A DNA stretch of 64,000 bases, taken from positions 124,001 through 188,000 of the forward strand of contig NZ_JAHWQX010000002.1 of assembly GCF_019334345.1 (NCBI RefSeq), read 5' to 3'. The stretch is from Neohoeflea coraliihabitans. GTDB lineage: Bacteria > Pseudomonadota > Alphaproteobacteria > Rhizobiales > Rhizobiaceae. Below the pieces are notes generated by a model. The model was not told where the DNA came from. It searched no databases and saw nothing but the letters and a program-made list of their open reading frames with translations. The translations under genes were made by a program, and so were the position numbers. Each line of letters starts with the position of its first letter. Within the stretch, counting starts at the first letter, position 1. Shown here piece by piece: positions 17,954 to 25,529 of the stretch.

Positions 17954-19876
17954 CTACCAGCCGCCGCCGCCACCACCACCGCCGCCGCCGCCGGAGAAAC
18001 CGCCACCCGAGGAGCCGGACGAACTCTTCGGTGCCGGCATCGCCGCGGCCATGGCCGAGGAGACTGCCGCGACCGAGGCCGCCGCCGTGGCGCCGACCCG
18101 GGAGGGCGACCAGTTGCGGCCGCTGTACCAGCCGGGCCGATAGGCGTTGGCATCGTCGGGTGCGACGCGCTCAAGATGCGCCGCCCAGGCTTCGGACCAC
18201 GGCTGCTCGACGCCAAGACCTGCCGCATAGGGCAGATAGCGCTCAAACAGTTCCTCGCTCATTTGCGGGGCGTTGCGCAGATTCAGCCGGGCGCTCTCGG
18301 CGGTCACGAGATAAAGCTTGAAGCCCTCGATGCGCGCCAGCATGTCGGCACCCAGCGGCGTCGGCGCCTCCAGCAGATGCAGCATGGCCGCCGCAATCGC
18401 CACGCCGAAAACGAGGAGCAGACTGACAATGCGGTAAAGCTCCGGTCCTTCACTGACCAACGGCAACAGCAGGCTGCCGGCAAAGAACGCGGTGCCGATG
18501 GCGAACATCAGCACAGCCAGTCCGCGCATGGCCCAACCGCGCAACGGGTCATTCCAGATGCGCGAGGCCAGCACGGTCGCCGCCGCACCGGCGATCGCGG
18601 CGCCGAGAACCGGGATGATGAAGACCAGGCCCTCGTCGGGTGGCTGCTGCAATACCAGCCCGCCGGCCAGCGTGGCAATGCCGAGAACCAGGCCGGAGAT
18701 GAACCAGCCGCGATTGAGCCGGTAATATCTGTTCTTGTAAAGCCGGCTCAACGCCTTGCGAAAGCGCATCTGCGCCGACAGCAGCGTCTTGCCGTTGCCG
18801 CGGTCGAGGGCGATCTCCTGGCGGTGGCCGAGAAGCGCATCATAAAGCGCCGCTTCGCCGACGGGCAGCGGATCTGCGGCCGGCGGCGCGGCGGCCCGGC
18901 GCAGCGTGATGCCCGCGGCGGCGTCCTCAGCGATGACGAGCCGTTTCCTGACGCCGAGCGACAGCAGCGCGGCGATAAAGGCGAGATGGCGCTTGCCGTG
19001 GGTCCTGAAGCCGTGGAAGTGAATGTAGGAGATGGCCGCCGGCTCGAGATCGCCCGGCGGATGGAACAGCGGAATGACGGTGCGCGGCGGCGGGTCGCGG
19101 CCGATGCGGTGCCAGGCAAAGAGAAAAAAGAGCGGCATGATGATCCAGCCCGCCAGCAGCACGAGCAAGCCGGCATTGCTGAGCAGCATGGTGCGCAGCG
19201 TGTCCTGCTGAACTGCGACGACGCCGCTGGTGAAGCCGACGGCAACGGTGAGACCTTCCTGCGGCGCCAGCGGCCGCGTCATTTCGAACACGGCGCGCGA
19301 GGTCCCCTCGCCGCTGGCGCGATAGTCGCGGCCCTGCGTACCGTACCGTCCGGTACTGGCCGCCAGGCGCTCGGCGGTTGCACCTGCGGGCAAGATGATT
19401 TCCGCCGAGGCGGCGAGGATCGGAAAGGCCCAGAAATTGCCGGTGACGTTCCAGTAGATCTCGTCGAAATCCTCGAAATAGCGCAGCTGGCGTGTTGTCT
19501 GATAGCGGATGCTGTAGGTGTGCGATCCCGGTGGCAGCAGCGTGTCTTCCTCGCCGATGTACAGGCGCAGGAACCGGCCCGGCCACTCGATATGATGCGG
19601 CTCGGGATCGCCATTGCGCGAGACGGCGAGGATTTCAAAGCCCTTGTCGAAGCGCAGGCCCCGCTCGTCGGTGTGGCTGACGGGGATGTCGCGGTAGATG
19701 CCGCGGCGTATATCGCGCCCCTCGGCACGGACGCGGATCGTCTCGGTGACGTCGAGCGTGCCGTCGGCGAGCACCAGAATTTTCGCATGGAAGTGCTCGA
19801 TCGCCTCACGGGCGGCGGCCGGCCCTGCCGCGAGGCAGATGAGCAGGAGACCGGCGAGGAGAGCGATCCGCGTCAT
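17954..19876 (-). CDS. DUF2207 family predicted membrane protein with poly-Gly tail
   Basis: 640 residues. A signal peptide (1 to about 22) precedes a large extracytoplasmic DUF2207 domain (EAIEHFHAKILVLADGTLDVTETIRVRAEG onward). A transmembrane helix follows near residues 235-255 (LLVLLAGWIIMPLFFLFAW). Further paired hydrophobic helices occur around 420-480 (FISGLVLGIATLAGGLVL; FIIPVLGAAIAGAAATVLAS; FAIGTAFFAGSLLLPLV). The protein ends in GGGFSGGGGGGGGGGGW, a glycine-rich tail that is typical of this family and of unknown role. DUF2207 proteins nearly always pair with LemA, encoded 40 bases upstream here. The function is unknown; envelope assembly or stress roles have been suggested for the pair. 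Confidence 0.9.
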   Translation of the reverse strand: MTRIALLAGLLLICLAAGPAAAREAIEHFHAKILVLADGTLDVTETIRVRAEGRDIRRGIYRDIPVSHTDERGLRFDKGFEILAVSRNGDPEPHHIEWPGRFLRLYIGEEDTLLPPGSHTYSIRYQTTRQLRYFEDFDEIYWNVTGNFWAFPILAASAEIILPAGATAERLAASTGRYGTQGRDYRASGEGTSRAVFEMTRPLAPQEGLTVAVGFTSGVVAVQQDTLRTMLLSNAGLLVLLAGWIIMPLFFLFAWHRIGRDPPPRTVIPLFHPPGDLEPAAISYIHFHGFRTHGKRHLAFIAALLSLGVRKRLVIAEDAAAGITLRRAAAPPAADPLPVGEAALYDALLGHRQEIALDRGNGKTLLSAQMRFRKALSRLYKNRYYRLNRGWFISGLVLGIATLAGGLVLQQPPDEGLVFIIPVLGAAIAGAAATVLASRIWNDPLRGWAMRGLAVLMFAIGTAFFAGSLLLPLVSEGPELYRIVSLLLVFGVAIAAAMLHLLEAPTPLGADMLARIEGFKLYLVTAESARLNLRNAPQMSEELFERYLPYAAGLGVEQPWSEAWAAHLERVAPDDANAYRPGWYSGRNWSPSRVGATAAASVAAVSSAMAAAMPAPKSSSGSSGGGFSGGGGGGGGGGGW

Positions 19877-19916
19877 GCGGTGCCCGCCACCGCCGTATCC
19901 GAACGCTGCGGCTTGA

Positions 19917-20477
19917 TCATCCGAACGAGACCTGCGGGGTGGCGCGGTCCGAGGTGTCCTCGATCTCGAAATATTCGACCTTGTCGAAGCCGAACTGCCT
20001 GGCGATCAGCACCGAAGGAAAAGCTTCGGCGGCAATATTGAGATTGCGGGCCGCGCCGTTGTAGTAGCGCCGCGCCAGCGAGATCTCGTTTTCGGTCTCC
20101 TCGAGGGCGCGCTGGAATTCGAGAAAGTTCTGGCTGGCCTTGAGATCGGGATAGTTCTCGGCGACAGCCATCAGGCGCCCGAGGGCGCCCGAGAGGATAT
20201 TCTCGGCGGCGGCACGCTGGCCCGGACTGCCATTTTGCGCGGCCATCACCTGCGCGCGGGCCCGGGTGACATTTTCCAGCACTTCCTTCTCGTGCTGCAT
20301 GTAGCCCTTGACGCTTTCGAGCAGATTGGGAATCAGATCGGCACGGCGCTTGAGCTGCACATCGATGCCCGACCAGCCTTCGGCCGCCATCTGCCTGAGC
20401 TTGACGAGAGTGTTGTAAAGATAGATCGCGTAAAGGACGATTGCGCCCAGAACGACGAGCGTGACGATGGTGCCCAT
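19917..20477 (-). CDS. lemA: LemA family membrane-anchored protein
   Basis: 186 residues. One N-terminal transmembrane helix (IVTLVVLGAIVLYAIYLYN) leads into long amphipathic helices: LVKLRQMAAEGWSGIDVQLKRRADLIPNLLESVKGYMQHE, then RARAQVMAAQNG and an ENYPDLKASQNFLEFQRALEETENEISLARRYYNGAARNLN stretch. These are the family core, typically with the soluble helical bundle outside the cytoplasm. The function is unknown in bacteria. It is co-directional with and 40 bases from the DUF2207 gene, the usual partner. glyQ ends 146 bases upstream. Confidence 0.95.
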   Translation of the reverse strand: MGTIVTLVVLGAIVLYAIYLYNTLVKLRQMAAEGWSGIDVQLKRRADLIPNLLESVKGYMQHEKEVLENVTRARAQVMAAQNGSPGQRAAAENILSGALGRLMAVAENYPDLKASQNFLEFQRALEETENEISLARRYYNGAARNLNIAAEAFPSVLIARQFGFDKVEYFEIEDTSDRATPQVSFG

Positions 20478-20623
20478 GTCTCAAGTTCCCGTTTGCCCCG
20501 GCGGCGCCGGACCCTTTGCCCCGCGACGAGTTTAGCGGCAGACGGGCTTAATTCAAATGGCGGGACCGGCGCTTATTGCGGCTCATACAGGCCAAATCCC
20601 TGCCAAGCCTGGGTGGCGATGTC

Positions 20624-21580
20624 TCAGGCGGCGTCTGACCGCCAATTCGCGCCACCGGCTTCGGTGCGCAGGAAGGCCTCGCCGCACTGGCGCGCCAGAT
20701 TACGCACCCGCAGGATGTAGCTCTGCCGCTCGGTGACGGAAATGACACCGCGCGCATCAAGCAGGTTGAAGACGTGCGAGGCCTTGATGCACTGATCGTA
20801 GGCGGGCAACACGCATCGGTGCAGTCCGGCGCCGGCTTCGCCGGGAGAGCCGGCGGCGAGAATGGCCTCGCATTCCTTTTCGGCATCGATGAAATGCTGC
20901 AGCAGAATGGTGGTGTCGGCGATCTCGAAATTGTAGCGCGAATATTCCTGTTCGGCCTGCAGGAAGACGTCGCCATAGCTGACTTTCTCGGCGCCTTCGC
21001 GGCCGTTGAAATTCAGATCATAGACATTGTCGACACCCTGCACATACATGGCCAGACGCTCGAGACCATAGGTCAGCTCGCCGGCGACGGGCGCGCATTC
21101 GATGCCGCAGACCTGCTGGAAATAGGTGAACTGCGAGACTTCCATGCCGTCGCACCAGCACTCCCAGCCGAGCCCCCAGGCGCCGAGCGTCGGGCTTTCC
21201 CAGTCATCCTCGACAAAGCGGATGTCATGCAGCAGCGGATCGATGCCGATGGCCTCGAGTGATCCGAGATACAGCTCCTGCAGGTTGGACGGGTTGGGCT
21301 TGAGGATGACCTGATACTGGTAATAGTGCTGCAAGCGGTTCGGATTCTCGCCGTAGCGGCCATCCTTCGGACGGCGCGACGGCTGGACATAGGCGGCGTT
21401 CCAGGGCTTCGGCCCGAGCGCGCGCAACGTCGTGGCGGGATGAAACGTGCCGGCGCCGACCTCCATGTCATAGGGTTGCAGAATGGCGCAGCCGTGCCGG
21501 GCCCAATAGGATTGCAAGGTGAGGATCAGCCCCTGAAAGGAGCGGGTCGGATGCATAGGGTCAAGCTGGTCGGCGGACAT
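20624..21580 (-). CDS. glyQ: Glycyl-tRNA synthetase alpha subunit
   Basis: 318 residues from the ATG at 21580; an ATG at 21556 is also possible. The sequence is highly conserved: [81 protein letters not shown], and [22 protein letters not shown]. This is the catalytic subunit that forms glycyl-adenylate, class II aaRS. It is separated from glyS by two envelope genes (lemA, DUF2207), all on the same strand, so the synthetase subunits could still be on one long transcript of about 6 kb. Confidence 0.97.
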   Translation of the reverse strand: MSADQLDPMHPTRSFQGLILTLQSYWARHGCAILQPYDMEVGAGTFHPATTLRALGPKPWNAAYVQPSRRPKDGRYGENPNRLQHYYQYQVILKPNPSNLQELYLGSLEAIGIDPLLHDIRFVEDDWESPTLGAWGLGWECWCDGMEVSQFTYFQQVCGIECAPVAGELTYGLERLAMYVQGVDNVYDLNFNGREGAEKVSYGDVFLQAEQEYSRYNFEIADTTILLQHFIDAEKECEAILAAGSPGEAGAGLHRCVLPAYDQCIKASHVFNLLDARGVISVTERQSYILRVRNLARQCGEAFLRTEAGGANWRSDAA

Positions 21581-21763
21581 GGTGGATTCCCGAGGGCAGC
21601 CGAGGGTCTTGATCACGATCGTGCAGTGACTTGAAAAGGATCGCCATCGCCGCAACGGACCACGGGCGCGCCGGGCTGCCGGCTGCGCGCCTGTTGGCGG
21701 CGACGGGTGCCATGAATGCCCGACACGGTCAAGGCCGCGGGCCGGTGCGCGACAAGTGCCGGT

Positions 21764-21955
21764 TCAAACGTCCGGCTTGCGCACACGATACTCGCCCGTG
21801 CGCGGATCCTCGATCAGGGTGCCCTGCGCGCCGCTTTGGCGCTCTTTCTCGGCCTCCCGCACGCGCGTGCTGACGCGCTCGGCCTCGGCAACGAAGCGTT
21901 TGTAGCCGAACCAGGCAACGGCGCCGAAAGTCGCCAGTAGCAGGAATTGCGGCAC
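21764..21955 (-). CDS. Small single-helix membrane protein, unknown function
   Basis: 63 residues from a GTG at 21955, chosen because a GGGAG Shine-Dalgarno lies about nine bases upstream; a longer frame to 22063 is open but would overlap the S49 peptidase gene. One transmembrane helix (PQFLLLATFGAVAWFGYKRF) is followed by a charged helix (VAEAERVSTRVREAEKERQ) and a conserved-looking tail GTLIEDPRTGEYRVRKPD. The topology suggests an inner-membrane anchor with a short cytoplasmic coil. It is the only gene between the S49 peptidase (65 bases upstream) and glyQ. I do not recognise a named family. Confidence 0.7.
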   Translation of the reverse strand: MPQFLLLATFGAVAWFGYKRFVAEAERVSTRVREAEKERQSGAQGTLIEDPRTGEYRVRKPDV

Positions 21956-22019
21956 GATCAGAACTCCCGAGATTGCAGGACGCGTGGCGGCACGCGAACC
22001 GGTGCCGAAAAATCTTCGG

Positions 22020-22880
22020 TCACAGCCCGTACCGGCCCCATAATGCGCGCTCTTCCAGCACATTCAAGCCGGATTCGATGGCGCCGGCCAGCATTTGAGC
22101 CTGCAGACCGGCGGCATTGCCCGCGACGCGGCGGCCGAGAAGATTGCGCGGGGCCGATACGACCCGCATCTTCACCTTGTCGCCGTAACGGGCGCGCAGG
22201 ACCGAACGCAGATCCCCCAGTTCATCGACAAGACCGAGATCAAGGCCGGACACGCCGCTCCAGAACTTTCCGGTGAACAGATCCGGCTCATCGGACAGCT
22301 TGTCGCCGCGCCGCTGCTTGACGAGATCAATGAAGGTGCGGTGCACCTCGAGCTGCAATTCCTTGAGATGTTCGACATCCTCCTCGCGCTCCGGCTTGAA
22401 CGGGTCGAGCACCGACTTGTTCTGCCCGGCCGCATAAATGCGGCGTTCGACGCCGATCTTGTCGATCAGATCGACGAAACCGAAGCCGGCGGAAATCACG
22501 CCGATCGAGCCGACGATGGAGGACGGATCGGCGATGATCTCATCGCCGGCACAGGCGATCATGTAGCCGCCGGACGCGGCAACATCCTCGAGAAAAACCA
22601 GGACCTTCTTGTTTTTCTCCTCGGCCAGATCGCGGATCCGCCGATAGATCAGCCGCGACTGCACCGGCGAGCCGCCAGGGGAATTGATCAGTATGGCGAC
22701 GGCGGGAGCCTTCTTGTCGGAAAAGGCCTTGTCGAGCTGGCCGGCGACATTGGCGAGCGAAAGATGCGGGCGGAGCTGGCTGCCACCGGTCTGGATCGTG
22801 CCCTGCAGCCGCACCACCGGTATGACGGTCGTGTCAGAGCGGAACCGGGCCGGCAGATACTTCTCGAACTTCGCCTTCAT
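22020..22880 (-). CDS. S49 family serine peptidase (SppA/SohB-like)
   Basis: 286 residues. The catalytic dyad is readable: Ser103 in EDVAASGGYMIACAGDEI and Lys155 in AAGQNKSVLDPFKPE, a 52-residue spacing as in short SppA-type enzymes. INSPGGSPVQSRLIYRRIRDL (66 onward) and SSIVGSIGVISAGFGF complete the ClpP-like fold. No clear N-terminal membrane helix is present (it begins MKAKFEKYLPARFRSDTTVIPVVRL), so it is probably peripheral or cytoplasmic, unlike E. coli SppA. The likely role is clearing signal-peptide remnants or membrane-protein fragments. The small membrane protein gene follows 65 bases downstream. Confidence 0.93.
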   Translation of the reverse strand: MKAKFEKYLPARFRSDTTVIPVVRLQGTIQTGGSQLRPHLSLANVAGQLDKAFSDKKAPAVAILINSPGGSPVQSRLIYRRIRDLAEEKNKKVLVFLEDVAASGGYMIACAGDEIIADPSSIVGSIGVISAGFGFVDLIDKIGVERRIYAAGQNKSVLDPFKPEREEDVEHLKELQLEVHRTFIDLVKQRRGDKLSDEPDLFTGKFWSGVSGLDLGLVDELGDLRSVLRARYGDKVKMRVVSAPRNLLGRRVAGNAAGLQAQMLAGAIESGLNVLEERALWGRYGL

Positions 22881-23056
22881 CGCAAAACCTCGTTGCAGTC
22901 AAACATGCTTTCGCGATCCGGCTTGCCGTCGCGTTCACCGGCAGGCGCCGGTTCCCATCCGATGTATGTCGTCTCCACCGCAATACAATGGGGGCGGCGC
23001 CGCGAAAGGCATTCATCCTCGAGGCGCTCTGTGGCCAGGTGGTGCTCGTAGGGAAA

Positions 23057-24001
23057 CTACGGCTTGCGGCTTGGACGTTCAGTGGAGCGTTCTGTGGGGC
23101 GCTGGCTGCGACAGGGCGGTGCCGGCCGGCGGCGCGGCAATGCGGCGCGTCCATTGTTGAGCGCGTCGACATATGGTGCGAAGGCGTGGCCCGGACCATC
23201 ATGCAGAACGAGTGGCGGGCAGAGGGTCAGACGGGCGCGGCTCTGCTTGATGGCGGTGACGAGAATGCGCATCGCCTCATCATCGACGCGCGGATGCACG
23301 GGCGTGACTTCGGTGGCGCCGAAGCGGCCAGCCAGCGCATCAAGTATCGCACCTAGCGAGCTTGGGCGGGCGATCAGGCTGACCTGGCCACCCGGCTGCA
23401 AGATGGCACCGGCGGTGCGCAGCCAGCTGTCGAACAAGGTCGGCCCGGTCATGGCGTGGGCCTCGGCCTTCAAGGCGTTCGGCGTGCGGCGATCGTCGGG
23501 CTCGTTATAGGGCGGGTTGAGGATCACCCAGCGATAGGCCTCATCCTGCAGGCCGGCGGCACGCCGGGCATTTCCGGCAACGGTTACATCGGCACCGACG
23601 ATGTCGACGCGTCCGGTTGCCCATGCATTTTGCTCAAGTGCCAAGGTCCGCCTGGCATAATGCAGCATGGCGGGAGAGCGCTCGACGAGGGTCACCGCCA
23701 CCTTCGGCACGCGCGCGGCCACGGCAAGGCCGGCCGCCCCGGCACCCGCCCCGAGATCGGCGACATGGCCGGTGGCGTCGCCGGGAATGGTCGCGGCCAG
23801 CAGCATCGCATCCATGCCGGCGCGGTGGCCGCCCTTCTTTGGCTGCACAAGATAGAAGTGGCCATAATGGAACGCATCGATGGTGCATTCGACGTCAGCC
23901 CCGGCCGCCCCTGCCGTTTCGACCACAGGAGCAATCGGCGGTGCCGGCGGCTTGGCCTGTTCGGCAGAAGGGGCGCCCATATGCTGCTTGAGGCCGCTCA
24001 C
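23057..24001 (-). CDS. tRNA1(Val) adenine-N6-methyltransferase-like (TrmN6/YfiC family) methyltransferase
   Basis: 314 residues. After a Pro/Ala-rich N-terminal 35 residues comes DAFHYGHFYLVQPKKGGHRAGMDAMLLAATIP, the typical YfiC/TrmN6 opening. The SAM-binding motif VADLGAGAGAAGLAVAAR and the adenine-N6 catalytic motif ILNPPYNEP (NPPY) follow. E. coli TrmN6 makes m6A37 in tRNA1Val; the target here is inferred only. The C-terminal 40 residues are Arg/Pro-rich and disordered. Its start overlaps the DUF2007 stop by four bases (23998-24001), so the two are translationally coupled. Confidence 0.85.
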   Translation of the reverse strand: MSGLKQHMGAPSAEQAKPPAPPIAPVVETAGAAGADVECTIDAFHYGHFYLVQPKKGGHRAGMDAMLLAATIPGDATGHVADLGAGAGAAGLAVAARVPKVAVTLVERSPAMLHYARRTLALEQNAWATGRVDIVGADVTVAGNARRAAGLQDEAYRWVILNPPYNEPDDRRTPNALKAEAHAMTGPTLFDSWLRTAGAILQPGGQVSLIARPSSLGAILDALAGRFGATEVTPVHPRVDDEAMRILVTAIKQSRARLTLCPPLVLHDGPGHAFAPYVDALNNGRAALPRRRPAPPCRSQRPTERSTERPSRKP

Positions 24002-24237
24002 CGGTCATCTTCCTGCCAGGGACGGAGCTCATGCGCCAGACCGGCCTCACGGGCGATGCGGCGGGCCAGAGCCGCCTTGGAGGGATCGACGAGGATGCGG
24101 CGCGGCAGCATGCCGATCGATCCTTCGAGAATGCTCATATTGGCGTCTGCGATGAAATAGCCGACCCCGGCTTCCTCCATCAACGTCTCGACGAAGGAAA
24201 TCAGCACTGCATCATTGGTCCGAATCAATTCGTGCAT
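23998..24237 (-). CDS. DUF2007 domain protein
   Basis: 79 residues: MHELIRTNDAVLISFVETLMEEAGVGYFIADANMSILEG, IGMLPRRILVDPSKAALARRI. This is the small alpha/beta DUF2007 fold (PII-like) with no assigned reaction. It overlaps the methyltransferase start by four bases, which is common for this pair in rhizobial genomes as far as I recall. Coupling suggests a regulatory or structural role for the methyltransferase, but nothing in the sequence proves it. It diverges from the polyprenyl synthase gene. Confidence 0.88.
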   Translation of the reverse strand: MHELIRTNDAVLISFVETLMEEAGVGYFIADANMSILEGSIGMLPRRILVDPSKAALARRIAREAGLAHELRPWQEDDR

Positions 24238-24285
24238 ATAAGAAGCTGTCCTCGGGTCCGTCGCCGGAATGCGCCATTTCGCCGC

Positions 24286-24314
24286 TTGCCGGCTTCCGGG
24301 TCGAGACCTATTGT
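24286..24314 (+). promoter_or_regulatory. Candidate sigma-70 promoter for polyprenyl synthase
   Basis: TTGCCG (24286-24291), a 17-base spacer and TATTGT (24309-24314) lie about 32 bases before the TTG start. Each hexamer matches four of six consensus bases. Confidence 0.4.
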
Positions 24315-24345
24315 TAACCGCAATTGGTCACAGGGAGTATCGGGT

Positions 24346-25362
24346 TTGGGCGTAGTCATACCACTGAAAGAAGGAAACGACCGGCAGGCATCCGTCAAGC
24401 CCCTCGTTGCCGTGACGAAAGCCGACATGGACAGGGTCAACCAGCTTATCCTGGCGCGCGCCGGCTCCGACGTGCAAATGATCCCCGAGGTTGCCAATCA
24501 CCTGATCTCGTCGGGCGGCAAGCGGCTGCGCCCGATGCTGACGCTCGCTTCTGCCGCGATGTTTGCCTATCGCGGCGAGGATCACATCAAGCTGGCAACC
24601 AGCGTCGAGTTCATGCACACGGCGACGCTACTGCATGACGATGTCGTCGATGAAAGCGATCTGCGGCGCGGCCGGTCGACGGCACGCATGATCTGGGGCA
24701 ACCAGGCGAGCGTTCTGGTCGGCGATTTCCTGCTCGGCAAGGCCTTCAAGATGATGGTCGAGACCGGCTCCCTGGAGGCCCTCGACGTGTTGTCGACAGC
24801 GGCATCGGTGATCGCCGAGGGCGAGGTCTTTCAGCTGTCGATCGCCAAAAACATGGAGACGACAGAAGACGACTATCTGGCCGTGATCCGCGCCAAGACA
24901 GCGGCGCTGTTCTCGGCGGCGGCGGAAGTCGGACCGATCATCGCCGGAATGGGGACAGCCGAACGCAATGCGATGCGCTCTTACGGCATCAATCTCGGGC
25001 TGGCCTTCCAGCTGATCGACGACGTGCTCGATTATGGCGGGACGGCGAAGGATCTCGGCAAGAATGTCGGGGACGATTTCCGCGAGGGCAAGATCACCTT
25101 GCCGGTGGTGCTGGCCTACCGGCGCGGCACCGAGGATGAGCGCGCCTTCTGGCGTCAGGCCATCGAAAAGGGCGAGAATAACGATGCGGCGCTGCAGCGG
25201 GCGATCGAACTGATCAGCGAATATGACTGCCTGCGCGATACGGTGGCGCGCGCAGAGCATTATGCCGCGATCGCACGCGATGCGCTGGCGCCCCTGCCCG
25301 ACAGCGCCGAAAAAGAAGCGTTGCTCGAGGTCATCGCCTTCTGCCTGAGCCGGGCGTCCTAA
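24346..25362 (+). CDS. ispB: Long-chain polyprenyl diphosphate synthase (octa/decaprenyl)
   Basis: 338 residues from a TTG at 24346, with GGGAG (24332-24336) nine bases upstream. The resulting start (LGVVIPLKE) matches rhizobial homologues, although the frame is open to 24031. The first Asp-rich motif is LLHDDVVDESDLRRG, the second is LIDDVLDYGG; SSGGKRLRPMLTL and NQASVLVGDFLLGKAF are standard. It elongates FPP/GGPP with IPP to the ubiquinone side chain. Alphaproteobacteria usually make Q-10, so the product may be decaprenyl rather than octaprenyl diphosphate. It works upstream of UbiA (12399-13376). The short GGGCAGG/CCTGCCC hairpin just after the stop lacks a T-run. Confidence 0.92.
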   Translation: MGVVIPLKEGNDRQASVKPLVAVTKADMDRVNQLILARAGSDVQMIPEVANHLISSGGKRLRPMLTLASAAMFAYRGEDHIKLATSVEFMHTATLLHDDVVDESDLRRGRSTARMIWGNQASVLVGDFLLGKAFKMMVETGSLEALDVLSTAASVIAEGEVFQLSIAKNMETTEDDYLAVIRAKTAALFSAAAEVGPIIAGMGTAERNAMRSYGINLGLAFQLIDDVLDYGGTAKDLGKNVGDDFREGKITLPVVLAYRRGTEDERAFWRQAIEKGENNDAALQRAIELISEYDCLRDTVARAEHYAAIARDALAPLPDSAEKEALLEVIAFCLSRAS

Positions 25363-25529
25363 GGGCAGGCCCCCTGCCCCCGACCCGCTGACGGGTTCCC
25401 GCGCCGGCCTGTCTTGAAGGGCTGCAACAAAAAAGCCATGGTGCCATGCGAATGGGATCATTCCCCAATTGGTCTGCCCGGCCACGGTCGTCACCGGCGG
25501 TCGAGACGTCAACCAGCACGAGGTTCTTC

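Noticed and set aside
16136..20041. A 1301-codon open frame on the plus strand antisense to glyS and the DUF2207 gene
   Set aside because: It runs opposite two well-recognised genes, has no family-like sequence, and is explained by high-G+C codon bias that removes stops from the antisense frame.
22881..23056. Possible small gene in the gap between the S49 peptidase and the methyltransferase
   Set aside because: Short frames overlap neighbours, have no plausible ribosome site and no family-like sequence; I see nothing coding here.
25363..25379. GGGCAGG/CCTGCCC hairpin as terminator after the polyprenyl synthase
   Set aside because: Perfect seven-base stem but a three-base loop and no T-run; read-through to the TPR gene is plausible.
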